Origin: Candidatus Omnitrophota bacterium | GTDB lineage: Bacteria > Omnitrophota > Gorgyraeia > Gygaellales > Profunditerraquicolaceae | DNA length: 11,979 nucleotides | NCBI GenBank assembly: GCA_023229385.1 | Contig: JALNZI010000033.1 | Location: forward strand, 1 to 11,979 | Reading direction: 5' to 3' | Shown: positions 6,026 to 11,979 of the stretch, piece after piece | How positions within the stretch are numbered: position 1 is the stretch's first letter | Layout: each line of letters opens with the position of its first letter | Program-made: the position numbers and the translations under genes | The notes under the pieces: generated by a model | Told to the model about the DNA's origin: nothing | Database searches by the model: none | Seen by the model: the letters and a program-made list of their open reading frames with translations, nothing else

Positions 6026-6949
6026 ATGAAAACAAAGAAGATAATCGCATTGATTTTAATAATTTGCCTATTGTGTTCAGGTTCATATATTGGGCTGAAA
6101 TTCTTCTCCGGCTTATGGAAGACCCAACAGCGCTGGATTTTATACCAGGCGAGGAAGGCAGATTGGCAGAGGCTCGAGCAGCTTGTGAAAAGCGAGATAA
6201 ACCGGTTTAAAGGCGAAGTAGGCATAGTGATTAAAGATCTGGATACCGGTTTGGAATTTTCATATGAAAAGAATAAATCATTCCCGTCTGCAAGTTTAGC
6301 GAAGATTCCGGTTATGGCGGCATGTTTTGTTGCGGCAGGCCAGGGGAAAATTAAACTTGACCAGGATATTGTGCTTAAATCCAGCGATAAGCTCGGAGGC
6401 TCAGGGGTTTTAAAGGATTTACCGGCGGGTGCTGTCTTTAGCGTAGAAAAGCTCGTTGGCCTGATGATTTATGACAGCGATAACACCGCGGCCAACATTA
6501 TTACGGATTTGCTTGGGATTGATTACCTGAATAGCGCATTTAAGAGTTTCGGGTTGCAGAATACGGAGTTATCCAGGAAAATAGCTGATTACCGCCTGCG
6601 CGATAAAGGGATTGAAAATTATACAACCGCCGAAGATATGGCTTTATTGTTGGAGCAGATATACCGAAGGAAGCTGGGGAGTAAGCATGTTTCGGATCAA
6701 TGTATCGGTATAATGAAATTAACGCATACAAATGACCGGATTCCGAGGTATTTGCCGGCTGAGGTGATGGTTGCGCATAAGACCGGACTGGAAAACGGCG
6801 TCTGCCATGATGCGGGTATAGTCTTTACCTGCAAGGGGAATTTTCTTATTTGCGTATTAACTAAACATTCAAATCCCAATAGCCTCCGTTCCAAAAAGTT
6901 TATCGGGAAAGTTTCATTATATACTTATAGGTATTTCGAGCAGTTATAA
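6026..6949 (+). CDS. Membrane-anchored class A beta-lactamase-like serine hydrolase
   Basis: The frame extends to a GTG at 5990, but the ATG at 6026 is preferred because AAAGG and GGAGG lie directly upstream and the product then begins with a normal signal anchor (MKTKKII..., hydrophobic 5-24). It is 307 residues. The serine penicillin-recognising enzyme motifs are complete: SLAK (Ser90, Lys93), SDN (151-153) and KTG (252-254). The omega-loop region reads TELSRKIAD (180-188); aligned by eye with the TEM-type TRLDRWEPE, the position of the deacylating Glu166 holds Ile186. Such proteins are usually periplasmic peptidases, esterases or cell-wall enzymes, not antibiotic-destroying beta-lactamases. 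Expected to act in the periplasm on peptidoglycan or a related ester or amide, but the substrate is not known. It lies 77 bases after the 52-aa gene with no clear promoter of its own. Confidence 0.88.
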   Translation: MKTKKIIALILIICLLCSGSYIGLKFFSGLWKTQQRWILYQARKADWQRLEQLVKSEINRFKGEVGIVIKDLDTGLEFSYEKNKSFPSASLAKIPVMAACFVAAGQGKIKLDQDIVLKSSDKLGGSGVLKDLPAGAVFSVEKLVGLMIYDSDNTAANIITDLLGIDYLNSAFKSFGLQNTELSRKIADYRLRDKGIENYTTAEDMALLLEQIYRRKLGSKHVSDQCIGIMKLTHTNDRIPRYLPAEVMVAHKTGLENGVCHDAGIVFTCKGNFLICVLTKHSNPNSLRSKKFIGKVSLYTYRYFEQL

Positions 6950-6976
6950 CCGGAGAGCGGAGTTTTTCCCGGATAC

Positions 6977-6992
6977 AAATTGCTTGCAATTT
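6977..6992. promoter_or_regulatory. Operator-like perfect dyad over the -35 of the lipoprotein promoter
   Basis: AAATTGC-TT-GCAATTT is a perfect inverted repeat of 7-base arms with a 2-base centre. Its right half coincides with the -35 hexamer TTGCAA (6984-6989). A dimeric repressor bound here would block the promoter at 6984-7012. It is too AT-rich and lacks a U-tract at the right distance, so a terminator is less likely. Confidence 0.4.
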
Positions 6993-7012
6993 TAGAATGA
7001 AAAGTAGATAAT
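6984..7012 (+). promoter_or_regulatory. Sigma70-like promoter for the small lipoprotein gene
   Basis: TTGCAA at 6984-6989, a 17-base spacer and GATAAT at 7007-7012. Transcription would start near 7019, only about 16 bases before the ATG at 7035 and just upstream of its Shine-Dalgarno. The dyad at 6977-6992 overlaps the -35. Confidence 0.55.
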
Positions 7013-7034
7013 ATATCTATAAAAGGAGGTGGCG

Positions 7035-7226
7035 ATGAAGAAGCTCATGGCATTATTAATCGGGGTTATTTTTATTGCAGGTTGTTCTACTCCGACAGCG
7101 TATCATAAAGTGGTGACGGTTGAAAAAGACGGAGAAGGTAAAATAGTGAAAACAACTGTTATGGAAGAGATTAGCCAGCCGGACCTTAAGCAGGAAGTCC
7201 AGCAATCTAAACATTTAGATCAATAG
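7035..7226 (+). CDS. Small lipoprotein, 63 aa
   Basis: The ATG at 7035 is chosen over an in-frame GTG two codons earlier because that GTG lies inside the Shine-Dalgarno (AAGGAGGT, 7023-7030). The 63-residue product has a Lys-rich start, a hydrophobic signal (5-14) and the lipobox IAGC with acylated Cys17, giving a mature lipoprotein of about 47 residues. The mature part is polar and charged: a predicted strand pair VVTVEKDGEGKIVKTTVMEE (27-46), then a helical Gln/Lys-rich tail. Lys at +2 is absent (Ser follows the Cys), so the E. coli rule for inner-membrane retention does not apply. It is followed after 43 bases by the 82-aa membrane protein gene with an almost identical start region. No family recognised; an envelope role is inferred. 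Confidence 0.75.
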   Translation: MKKLMALLIGVIFIAGCSTPTAYHKVVTVEKDGEGKIVKTTVMEEISQPDLKQEVQQSKHLDQ

Positions 7227-7240
7227 ATTGCTTTTATAAA

Positions 7241-7257
7241 TATTTACGCTGTAAATA
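7241..7257 (+). promoter_or_regulatory. Small hairpin directly upstream of a ribosome binding site
   Basis: TATTTAC-GCT-GTAAATA is a perfect inverted repeat with 7-base arms and a 3-base loop. It ends 1 base before the Shine-Dalgarno AGGAGGT (7259-7265) of the 82-aa gene. It could affect ribosome access, RNA stability or protein binding. The arms are AU-rich, so the RNA hairpin would be weak. Confidence 0.35.
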
Positions 7258-7269
7258 CAGGAGGTGGCA

Positions 7270-7518
7270 ATGAGTAAGATAAATGCAAAGGCTTTTGGGT
7301 TGGCTTGCGGTGTTCTTTGGGGTTGCGCAATGTTAATCTTAGGGTTGATCGATACGGCTTCTACCTGGGGCGATGCCTGGGGAGAGGTGGCGGCAAGCGT
7401 TTATCTGGGTTACACCCCGACAATTTTAGGCAGCATTCTTTTGGGTATCTGGGGTTTTGTGAGTGCCGGAATATGGGGGCTTATCCTGGCTAAACTATAC
7501 AATAAATTCTCTAAGTAA
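7270..7518 (+). CDS. Small two-helix membrane protein, 82 aa (often auto-labelled 'bacteriophage holin')
   Basis: The ATG at 7270 has AGGAGGT (7259-7265) 4 bases upstream; the in-frame GTG at 7264 is part of that site. The 82-residue product has two Gly- and Trp-rich hydrophobic segments (about 8-30 and 51-76) joined by WGEVAASVYLGYTP (37-50), and ends KLYNKFSK. The layout, N-x-KAFG-x-A-x-G start, YLGY-x-PT-x-x-GS loop and LYNK end, resembles a group of small bacterial and archaeal membrane proteins that databases tend to name bacteriophage holin without phage context. There is no phage gene in the window, so lysis is not a supported role. It follows the small lipoprotein and is closed by a strong terminator, so the two form one short transcript. 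Confidence 0.7.
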   Translation: MSKINAKAFGLACGVLWGCAMLILGLIDTASTWGDAWGEVAASVYLGYTPTILGSILLGIWGFVSAGIWGLILAKLYNKFSK

Positions 7519-7537
7519 TAGAATCTTTAAGAATAAC

Positions 7538-7576
7538 AAGGGCTGGGCTTTCTTTAAAGTCCAGCCCTTTTTGTTT
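7538..7576 (+). terminator. Strong intrinsic (Rho-independent) terminator
   Basis: A 14-pair stem (7538-7551 with 7556-7569, all Watson-Crick except one G-T wobble) closes a CTTT loop and is followed by a T-rich tract to 7576. It ends the lipoprotein/82-aa transcript 19 bases after the stop codon and isolates it from the channel-kinase operon. Confidence 0.9.
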
Positions 7577-7579
7577 ACC

Positions 7580-7605
7580 TATAATCCTGGAATTTGTGAT
7601 AAAAT
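7580..7605 (+). promoter_or_regulatory. Candidate promoter region of the channel-kinase operon
   Basis: A perfect TATAAT lies at 7580-7585, just past the terminator, and a second candidate (TGTGATAAAAT, 7595-7605) resembles an extended -10. Neither has a convincing -35 at the usual distance. Since the terminator at 7538-7576 blocks upstream transcripts and the next gene begins at 7653, a promoter should exist here; which hexamer is used cannot be decided. Confidence 0.35.
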
Positions 7606-7652
7606 AGATGAGAAAATTGGAAATTAAAGTTATCAGCTGAGAGGAAGCCGGG

Positions 7653-8198
7653 ATGAAATTAAAAGTCAGCCGCATGGAAGCATTGGTGGATGGGATTTTT
7701 GCTATCGTTATGACTATTATGATAGTCAGCTTAAGCGAAGTGTTCAATTTCTCGAGTCCCACCAAGGATGGTGATTTCTATAAACTTTTCTCAGTCTTGA
7801 GCGAGGATTTTATTGCTTTTATGGTGAGTTTTTTAATTTTAGGAATTTTATGGTTTGAACACCACTGGCAGTTTCATTTTATAAAGTACATTGATCCGGT
7901 GCTGGTATTTATAAATATTGTCTGGCTTATGTTTCTCTGCCTGATACCTTTCTCAACCATGCTTCTTGGAAACCATCCTTATTTTTCCGTTCCGGCAATC
8001 CTTTTTGAATTTAATATCCTGGTTGTATTTTTGCTTCTGTATATTCACTGGGCTTATGCTATTCATAAGGGCCGCCTTATAGAAATAACTTTGAATAGAA
8101 AGTCATCAATTAAACATATGGGTACTTGTTTAATCCCGATAATTATTACCTTAATCGCAATCGCCTGGAGCCTGTTGAATAATTTCTTGAAGAGATAA
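7653..8198 (+). CDS. TMEM175/DUF1211-like membrane protein (putative potassium channel)
   Basis: A 181-residue protein with about five to six hydrophobic segments (near 11-31, 52-70, 81-103, 110-137 and 155-176). The N-terminal helix RMEALVDGIFAIVMTIMIV (7-25) matches the first helix of the bacterial TMEM175/DUF1211 family, whose hallmark is R-x3-FSD; here the Arg and Asp are kept (Arg7, Asp13, Gly14) but Phe-Ser are Leu-Val. LWFEHHWQFHFIKYID (66-81) matches the conserved W-x-x-H region of the second helix and loop. Characterised bacterial members form tetrameric potassium-permeable channels, so an inner-membrane cation channel is expected, with selectivity uncertain. GAGGA (7641-7645) precedes the ATG by 7 bases. 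It is the first gene of its operon and is followed by the FHA-kinase-TPR gene after a single base, which suggests coupled synthesis and perhaps a functional link. Confidence 0.8.
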   Translation: MKLKVSRMEALVDGIFAIVMTIMIVSLSEVFNFSSPTKDGDFYKLFSVLSEDFIAFMVSFLILGILWFEHHWQFHFIKYIDPVLVFINIVWLMFLCLIPFSTMLLGNHPYFSVPAILFEFNILVVFLLLYIHWAYAIHKGRLIEITLNRKSSIKHMGTCLIPIIITLIAIAWSLLNNFLKR

Positions 8199-8199
8199 A

Positions 8200-10845
8200 A
8201 TGAATTCAGAAAAAATTATCAGCGTTGCAATATTAACCGGTCCATTGAAAGGCCGGGAATTTCCTGTTAAAGCGGGTTTTCCTCCTTTATTGATCGGCAG
8301 GAGCGATGAAGCGGCTATTCAAATCACATATGATGATTATTGCTCGAGAAGGCATGCGACAATCTACCGTAAAGATAATCTTTGTTTTATTGAAGATTTA
8401 AACAGTACAAATGGTACGCTTTTGAATGATCTTCTTTTTCGCGGTAAAAAAGAATTAAAGGATAAGGATGTCCTAGGCCTGGGGAGCACAAAGCTGATTA
8501 TTTCCATCAAGGATTCCTTAAGTGGCCCCGCTAAAGAAGAAACCAATGTATTGGATTTAGCTACCCCAATAAAATCCGGTGATTCCATATACGGACGTTA
8601 TGAAGTATCCCGTATACTGAAGGGGGGCATAGGCCTTGCCTGCGCCTGTTATGATAATATCAGCAGGGTTCCCTGTGTATTAAAGACCTTTCAAAGAAAA
8701 TATCTGGCTTCTCCCCAAAGCCAGGCTTTTTTTGAAAAAGAAGCGCTTACCTGGATAGGATTAGGCAAGCATCCTCATATTGTCAGTGCCTATCTAGTTA
8801 TTCGGATAGAAGATTACCCTTTCCTTGTTTTTGACTATATAGCGCCGGATGAAAATGGAAGGAATACTCTAAGCCATTACCTGAATAATTTAACTACCCC
8901 GGAAATTCTCAAATACTCCATAGAATTTTGTTATGGCATGGAATATGTTTATGCCAAAGATTTTAAAGCCCACGGTAATATAAAACCGGGCAATATTATG
9001 ATTACTCCGGACAGGAACGTAAAGATAACTGATTTTGGGGCAGCGCAATTATTGCAGAAGATTGAATTTAAGGAATGCCTTCCGGAAAATGAAAAGTCGG
9101 ATTTGAGTATCTTTAAAGGCAAGGCAGGAGTAGTAAGCGGGACACTTCCTTATATGGCTCCGGAGCAGTTCGACGGACAGATGGACCAGGTAAGCGATAT
9201 TTATTCTTTCGGCGTTGTCCTTTATCAAATGGCATCTTCCGGGGCATTACCTTTTACCGGCAGGAATCCGTTGGAATACGAGAAGGCGCATAAGGAAGGG
9301 GCGAGCCCCCGTCTTGATTCCCCTCTTTTTGCGATTATTGCGAAATGCTTAGAAAAAGACCCGGCTAAGAGATATACGAGTTTTGCGGCAATAAGGTTAG
9401 ATTTAGATGCCTTGTTTTTAAAAGAAACCGGGAAGAAAATCATTCCGCTTGAAGGCGTAAAATCAGAGGCCGCGGAAATTTTGAATAAGGGCTTAGCTTT
9501 ATATTCTTTTGGCAAGCGCGAAAGCGGGATTGCCTGTTATGATAAGGCTATATCAATTAACCCGGAGTATCCGGATGCCTATTACAACCGGGGGAATGCT
9601 TATTACGATAGGGGTAACCTGGAACAGGCCATCTCTGATTATAGTAAGGCCATTGAAATTAATCCTGTATATATTAATGCTTATTACAAACGGGGAGTTT
9701 TCTACCAGGGTAAAGGTAATCTTATCCAGGCTATCTCTGATTACAATAAAGTTATATCAATGAACTCGGCTCATTCCGACGCCTATTACAACCGGGGGAA
9801 TGCTTATTATACAAAAGGCGATCTTGAACAGGCTATCTCTGATTACAGCCGGGTTATCGAAATTGACCCTGTACACCTTAAGGCATATTACAACCGGGGA
9901 ATCGCCTATTATGATAAAGATGATCCGGATTTGGCTATTGCCGATTTCAGCAAGGCCATCGGGATTGATCCCGAATATGCCGAAGCTTATAATAACCGGG
10001 GGAATGCCTATTATGATAAAGGTGAATCCGGCTTAGCCACTGCTGATTTCAGCAAGGCTATCGAGATTAACCCTAAATATGCCGAGGCTTATAATAACCG
10101 GGGAATTGCCTATTATAAAAAAGGCAACCTGGAACAGGCTATCTCTGACTATAGCCAGGCTATTGGAAATAACCCTAAATATGCCGAAGCTTATAATAAC
10201 CGGGGAATTGCCTGTCATAAAAAAGGAAACTTTGAACAAGCCCTGTCTGATTACAGCAAGGCCGTTGAAATTAATCCTAAAGATTCCGAGGCTTATAATA
10301 ACCGGGGAATCGTTCATCATATTAGGGGTAAGCTGGATTTGGCTATTGCCGATTTCAACAAGGCTATAGAAATTAATCCTGCGTATTCCAGGGCCTATTA
10401 TAACCGGGGAAGCGCCTATTATGATAAAGATGATCTCACGTTAGCTATTGCTAATTACAGCAAGGCCATAGAATATAATACTAAAGATGTCGAGGCTTAT
10501 AACAGCCGGGGGATTGCTTATCATGTTCGGGGCAAGCTGGAATTGGCTATTGCCGATTTCAACAAGGCTATAGAAATTAATCCTGTGTACCTTAAGGCCT
10601 ATTATAGCCGGGGAAGTGTTTATTACGATAAAGATGAACCGGATTTGGCTATTGCCGATTTTAGCAAAGCTATAGAAATTAATCCTGAATATGCCAAGGC
10701 CTATTGTAACCGGGGGGTTGCCTATCTTTTAAAAAAGGACTATGATAAGAGTTGGAAAGATATTCATAAGGCGGAGGAATTAGGTTATAAAGTTCCCGTT
10801 AATTTGATTAATGATTTGAAAAGGGCTTCTGGCAGGGGGATGTGA
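8200..10845 (+). CDS. FHA - Ser/Thr (pseudo)kinase - 13xTPR protein, 881 aa
   Basis: Three parts in one chain. Residues 5-105 are an FHA phosphothreonine-binding domain with its key residues intact: GRS (33-35), SRRH (49-52) and NSTNGT (68-73). Residues 131-407 are a eukaryote-like Ser/Thr kinase fold: ATP lysine Lys162, DFG (278-280), APE (320-322), Asp333 in SDIYSFG and Arg391. The glycine loop is degenerate (KGGIGLACAC), and the catalytic loop reads HGNIKPGN (258-265) where HRDLKPxN is expected, so the catalytic Asp is Asn260 (codon AAT at 8977-8979). The protein is therefore probably a pseudokinase or a very weak kinase. Residues 424-865 are 13 tandem 34-residue TPRs, a protein-binding solenoid. 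No membrane segment, so cytoplasmic. The start is 1 base after the channel gene and the stop 1 base before the YciH gene. A phosphoprotein-sensing scaffold is the best guess. Confidence 0.9.
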   Translation: MNSEKIISVAILTGPLKGREFPVKAGFPPLLIGRSDEAAIQITYDDYCSRRHATIYRKDNLCFIEDLNSTNGTLLNDLLFRGKKELKDKDVLGLGSTKLIISIKDSLSGPAKEETNVLDLATPIKSGDSIYGRYEVSRILKGGIGLACACYDNISRVPCVLKTFQRKYLASPQSQAFFEKEALTWIGLGKHPHIVSAYLVIRIEDYPFLVFDYIAPDENGRNTLSHYLNNLTTPEILKYSIEFCYGMEYVYAKDFKAHGNIKPGNIMITPDRNVKITDFGAAQLLQKIEFKECLPENEKSDLSIFKGKAGVVSGTLPYMAPEQFDGQMDQVSDIYSFGVVLYQMASSGALPFTGRNPLEYEKAHKEGASPRLDSPLFAIIAKCLEKDPAKRYTSFAAIRLDLDALFLKETGKKIIPLEGVKSEAAEILNKGLALYSFGKRESGIACYDKAISINPEYPDAYYNRGNAYYDRGNLEQAISDYSKAIEINPVYINAYYKRGVFYQGKGNLIQAISDYNKVISMNSAHSDAYYNRGNAYYTKGDLEQAISDYSRVIEIDPVHLKAYYNRGIAYYDKDDPDLAIADFSKAIGIDPEYAEAYNNRGNAYYDKGESGLATADFSKAIEINPKYAEAYNNRGIAYYKKGNLEQAISDYSQAIGNNPKYAEAYNNRGIACHKKGNFEQALSDYSKAVEINPKDSEAYNNRGIVHHIRGKLDLAIADFNKAIEINPAYSRAYYNRGSAYYDKDDLTLAIANYSKAIEYNTKDVEAYNSRGIAYHVRGKLELAIADFNKAIEINPVYLKAYYSRGSVYYDKDEPDLAIADFSKAIEINPEYAKAYCNRGVAYLLKKDYDKSWKDIHKAEELGYKVPVNLINDLKRASGRGM
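9469..10794 (+). repeat. 102-base in-frame tandem repeat array encoding 13 TPRs
   Basis: Thirteen consecutive units of 102 bases (34 codons) lie in frame inside the kinase-like gene, with the recurring core AYYNRG-x-AYY...LAIADFSKAIEINP. The DNA copies are very similar to each other, not just the protein, so the array has recently expanded or been homogenised. The closest pair is a two-unit block: 10285-10488 (units 9-10) and 10489-10692 (units 11-12), sharing an identical 43-base run at 10339-10381 and 10543-10585. Confidence 0.92.
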
Positions 10846-10846
10846 T

Positions 10847-11185
10847 ATGTCGGATTCTAATTTAATTTATTCAACTTCATTAGGTTCAGTTTGTTCCGGA
10901 TGTGGGCAAGCGGTTGATCGTTGTGTGTGCGCTCAGGCGAAAAAAACAGCTGTTCCGGATACTGACGGAATTGTGCGCCTGTCTTATGAGAAAGGCCGTA
11001 AAGGCAAAGGAATGACGGTTATTCGCGGTTTGGCTTTAAGTGAATCCGGGCTCCTGGATTTAGCCAGGAAACTAAAACAGCGTTTTGGTACCGGCGGATC
11101 GGTAAAAGATTATACTATTGAATTGCAGGGGGATTTTCGGAAAGCGGCCGAAGAGGAACTGCATAAATTGGGGTTTATTAAATAA
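10847..11185 (+). CDS. yciH: SUI1/eIF1-family translation factor, YciH-like
   Basis: A 112-residue protein beginning MSDSNLIYST, very like the start of E. coli YciH, with the SUI1 core in residues about 42-110: the basic loop YEKGRKGKGMTVIRGL (47-62), GTGGSVKD (81-88) and a final IELQGD...LHKLGFIK. SUI1-fold proteins bind the small ribosomal subunit; bacterial YciH has been linked to start-site fidelity and to limiting translation under stress. An N-terminal Cys cluster (Cys16, Cys19, Cys26, Cys28; CSGCG...CVC) could bind zinc, as in many non-enterobacterial homologues. The ATG is 1 base after the stop of the kinase-like gene, with AGGGGGA a few bases upstream, and the next gene's ATG overlaps this stop (TAATG). 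Length is normal. Confidence 0.88.
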   Translation: MSDSNLIYSTSLGSVCSGCGQAVDRCVCAQAKKTAVPDTDGIVRLSYEKGRKGKGMTVIRGLALSESGLLDLARKLKQRFGTGGSVKDYTIELQGDFRKAAEEELHKLGFIK

Positions 11186-11979
11186 TGGAAAAGAATATCA
11201 GGGATTATGAAGTTGGGGATCCGGCTATAGATAGCCTGATAAGCGAATTGGTTAGAAAAACCGGTCCTGCTGAGACTGAAAATTTACTGCGTGAGATACT
11301 TACCACTACTGTCAAATTAGGAAAAGAGTCTAATGACAAGGGGGATCTTAAACTTGTGAATAACGCGCTTAAGGAACTGCGCTATTCTTTTAAGATATTT
11401 TCCCCCTACAGGGAAATTAAGAAGGTAATCATTTTTGGCTCAGCCAGGTCAAAGGTTGAGTCAGCTGAATATAAAATGGCTGAAGAGTTTTCGCGCAGGC
11501 TTTCGGAAAAAGGTTATATGATTGTAACCGGAGGCGGACCGGGCGTAATGGAGGCGGGGAATAAGGGCGCTGGGCTCGGTAAGGATTTTGCCTTAAATAT
11601 CCGGTTGCCTTTTGAGCAGAAACCAAATCCCTATATTGATGAAAAAGAAAAACTGATCAACTTTAAGTATTTTTTCACTAGAAAGCTTATTTTTGTAAAA
11701 GAGACTGATGCAACCGCACTTTTTCCGGGAGGCTTTGGCACGCTTGATGAAGGTTTTGAAATGATCACTTTAATCCAAACCGGAAAATCCCGGCCCCGGC
11801 CGATAGTTTTAATGGAGCCAAAAGGCTCAAGCTATTGGGCTACGTGGATGCATTTTGTGAAGAACCAGTTAGTTAAAAAAGGGTTTATTAATAAAGACGA
11901 CCTTAACCTTATCCATATTGTGAAATCTGTTGATGCGGCAGTTAAATATATAGAAGATTTTTATAAGGTCTATCACTCA
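11185..11979 (+). CDS. LOG-family protein (lysine decarboxylase-like fold), C-terminally cut by window end
   Basis: The frame begins at an ATG overlapping the previous stop by one base and stays open for 265 codons to the window edge. Residues about 79-265 are the LOG (LONELY GUY) Rossmann domain: IIFGSAR (82-88), the loop GGGPGVMEAGNKGAG (116-130) and the diagnostic PGGFGTLDE (181-189) with Glu189. Characterised LOG enzymes release free base from nucleoside 5'-monophosphates (phosphoribohydrolase activity, cytokinin activation in plants); in bacteria many are nucleotide hydrolases and not lysine decarboxylases despite old names. The first about 78 residues are a helical extension not present in minimal LOG proteins and seen in longer bacterial members. 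The catalytic Arg/Glu motif region is intact. Substrate cannot be read from sequence. It is the last visible gene of the channel-kinase-YciH operon. Confidence 0.88.
   Translation, partial: MEKNIRDYEVGDPAIDSLISELVRKTGPAETENLLREILTTTVKLGKESNDKGDLKLVNNALKELRYSFKIFSPYREIKKVIIFGSARSKVESAEYKMAEEFSRRLSEKGYMIVTGGGPGVMEAGNKGAGLGKDFALNIRLPFEQKPNPYIDEKEKLINFKYFFTRKLIFVKETDATALFPGGFGTLDEGFEMITLIQTGKSRPRPIVLMEPKGSSYWATWMHFVKNQLVKKGFINKDDLNLIHIVKSVDAAVKYIEDFYKVYHS

Noticed and set aside
6026..6949. Antibiotic resistance beta-lactamase
   Set aside because: The omega-loop Glu appears missing and the N-terminus is a membrane anchor, as in housekeeping serine hydrolases.
6950..6975. Intrinsic terminator after the serine hydrolase (CCGG...CCGG with a T run)
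   Set aside because: Only 3-4 pairs can form and the T run lies inside the loop, not after a stem.
7270..7518. Prophage remnant, based on the holin-like look of the 82-aa protein
   Set aside because: No other phage gene, attachment site or lysis partner is present; the name is a weak family label.
9509..10369. Several open frames on both strands inside the TPR region
   Set aside because: They are low-complexity out-of-frame shadows created by the repetition of the TPR codons.
9469..10794. Regular 102-base periodicity as a CRISPR or satellite array
   Set aside because: The repeats are in frame, encode canonical 34-residue TPR motifs and have no repeat/spacer alternation.

Overview
The window looks like a chromosomal segment of a diderm (Gram-negative-type) bacterium. 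It carries an MCE/Mla-type lipid transport operon with a PqiC-like lipoprotein, several lipoprotein signals, strong AAGGAG-type ribosome binding sites and sigma70-like promoters. Moderate GC (about 45% in sampled lines of the core genes), an FHA-kinase-TPR giant and a SUI1/YciH gene next to a LOG-family gene would fit an uncultured PVC-type lineage such as Candidatus Omnitrophota. That placement is inference from general impression, not a database match.

Layout. (1) 1-414: the 5' end of a minus-strand gene, probably ribosomal protein L28, diverges from a 78-aa gene on the plus strand. The shared intergenic region has a perfect TTGACA/TATACT promoter whose -10 is palindromic. (2) About 480-2400: a markedly AT-rich block (sampled lines 23-37% GC) with its own promoter. 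It encodes a 59-aa unknown protein and, 3 bases later, a 520-aa protein with a papain/C39-like cysteine peptidase core. This is the most accessory-looking and least explained part of the window. (3) 2438-5948: a consensus promoter, then a STAS-MlaE permease, an MlaF ATPase, an MlaD/MCE protein, a PqiC-like lipoprotein and a 52-aa membrane protein. (4) 6026-6949: a membrane-anchored class A-like serine hydrolase that seems to lack the beta-lactamase general base. (5) 6977-7576: a dyad-overlapped promoter, a 63-aa lipoprotein, an 82-aa two-helix membrane protein and a textbook intrinsic terminator. (6) 7653-11979: a tight operon of a TMEM175/DUF1211-like channel, an FHA-kinase-13xTPR protein whose catalytic Asp is Asn, a YciH/SUI1 factor and a LOG-family protein cut by the window end.

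How they work together. Block 3 is expected to move lipids across the envelope: permease and ATPase in the inner membrane, the MCE ring in the periplasm and the lipoprotein as partner. Blocks 4 and 5 add envelope proteins. Block 6 couples a predicted ion channel to a phosphopeptide-binding scaffold and to translation and nucleotide-related genes, joined by gaps or overlaps of one base, which suggests joint expression and perhaps a stress-signalling role. Block 2 may be a small acquired module.
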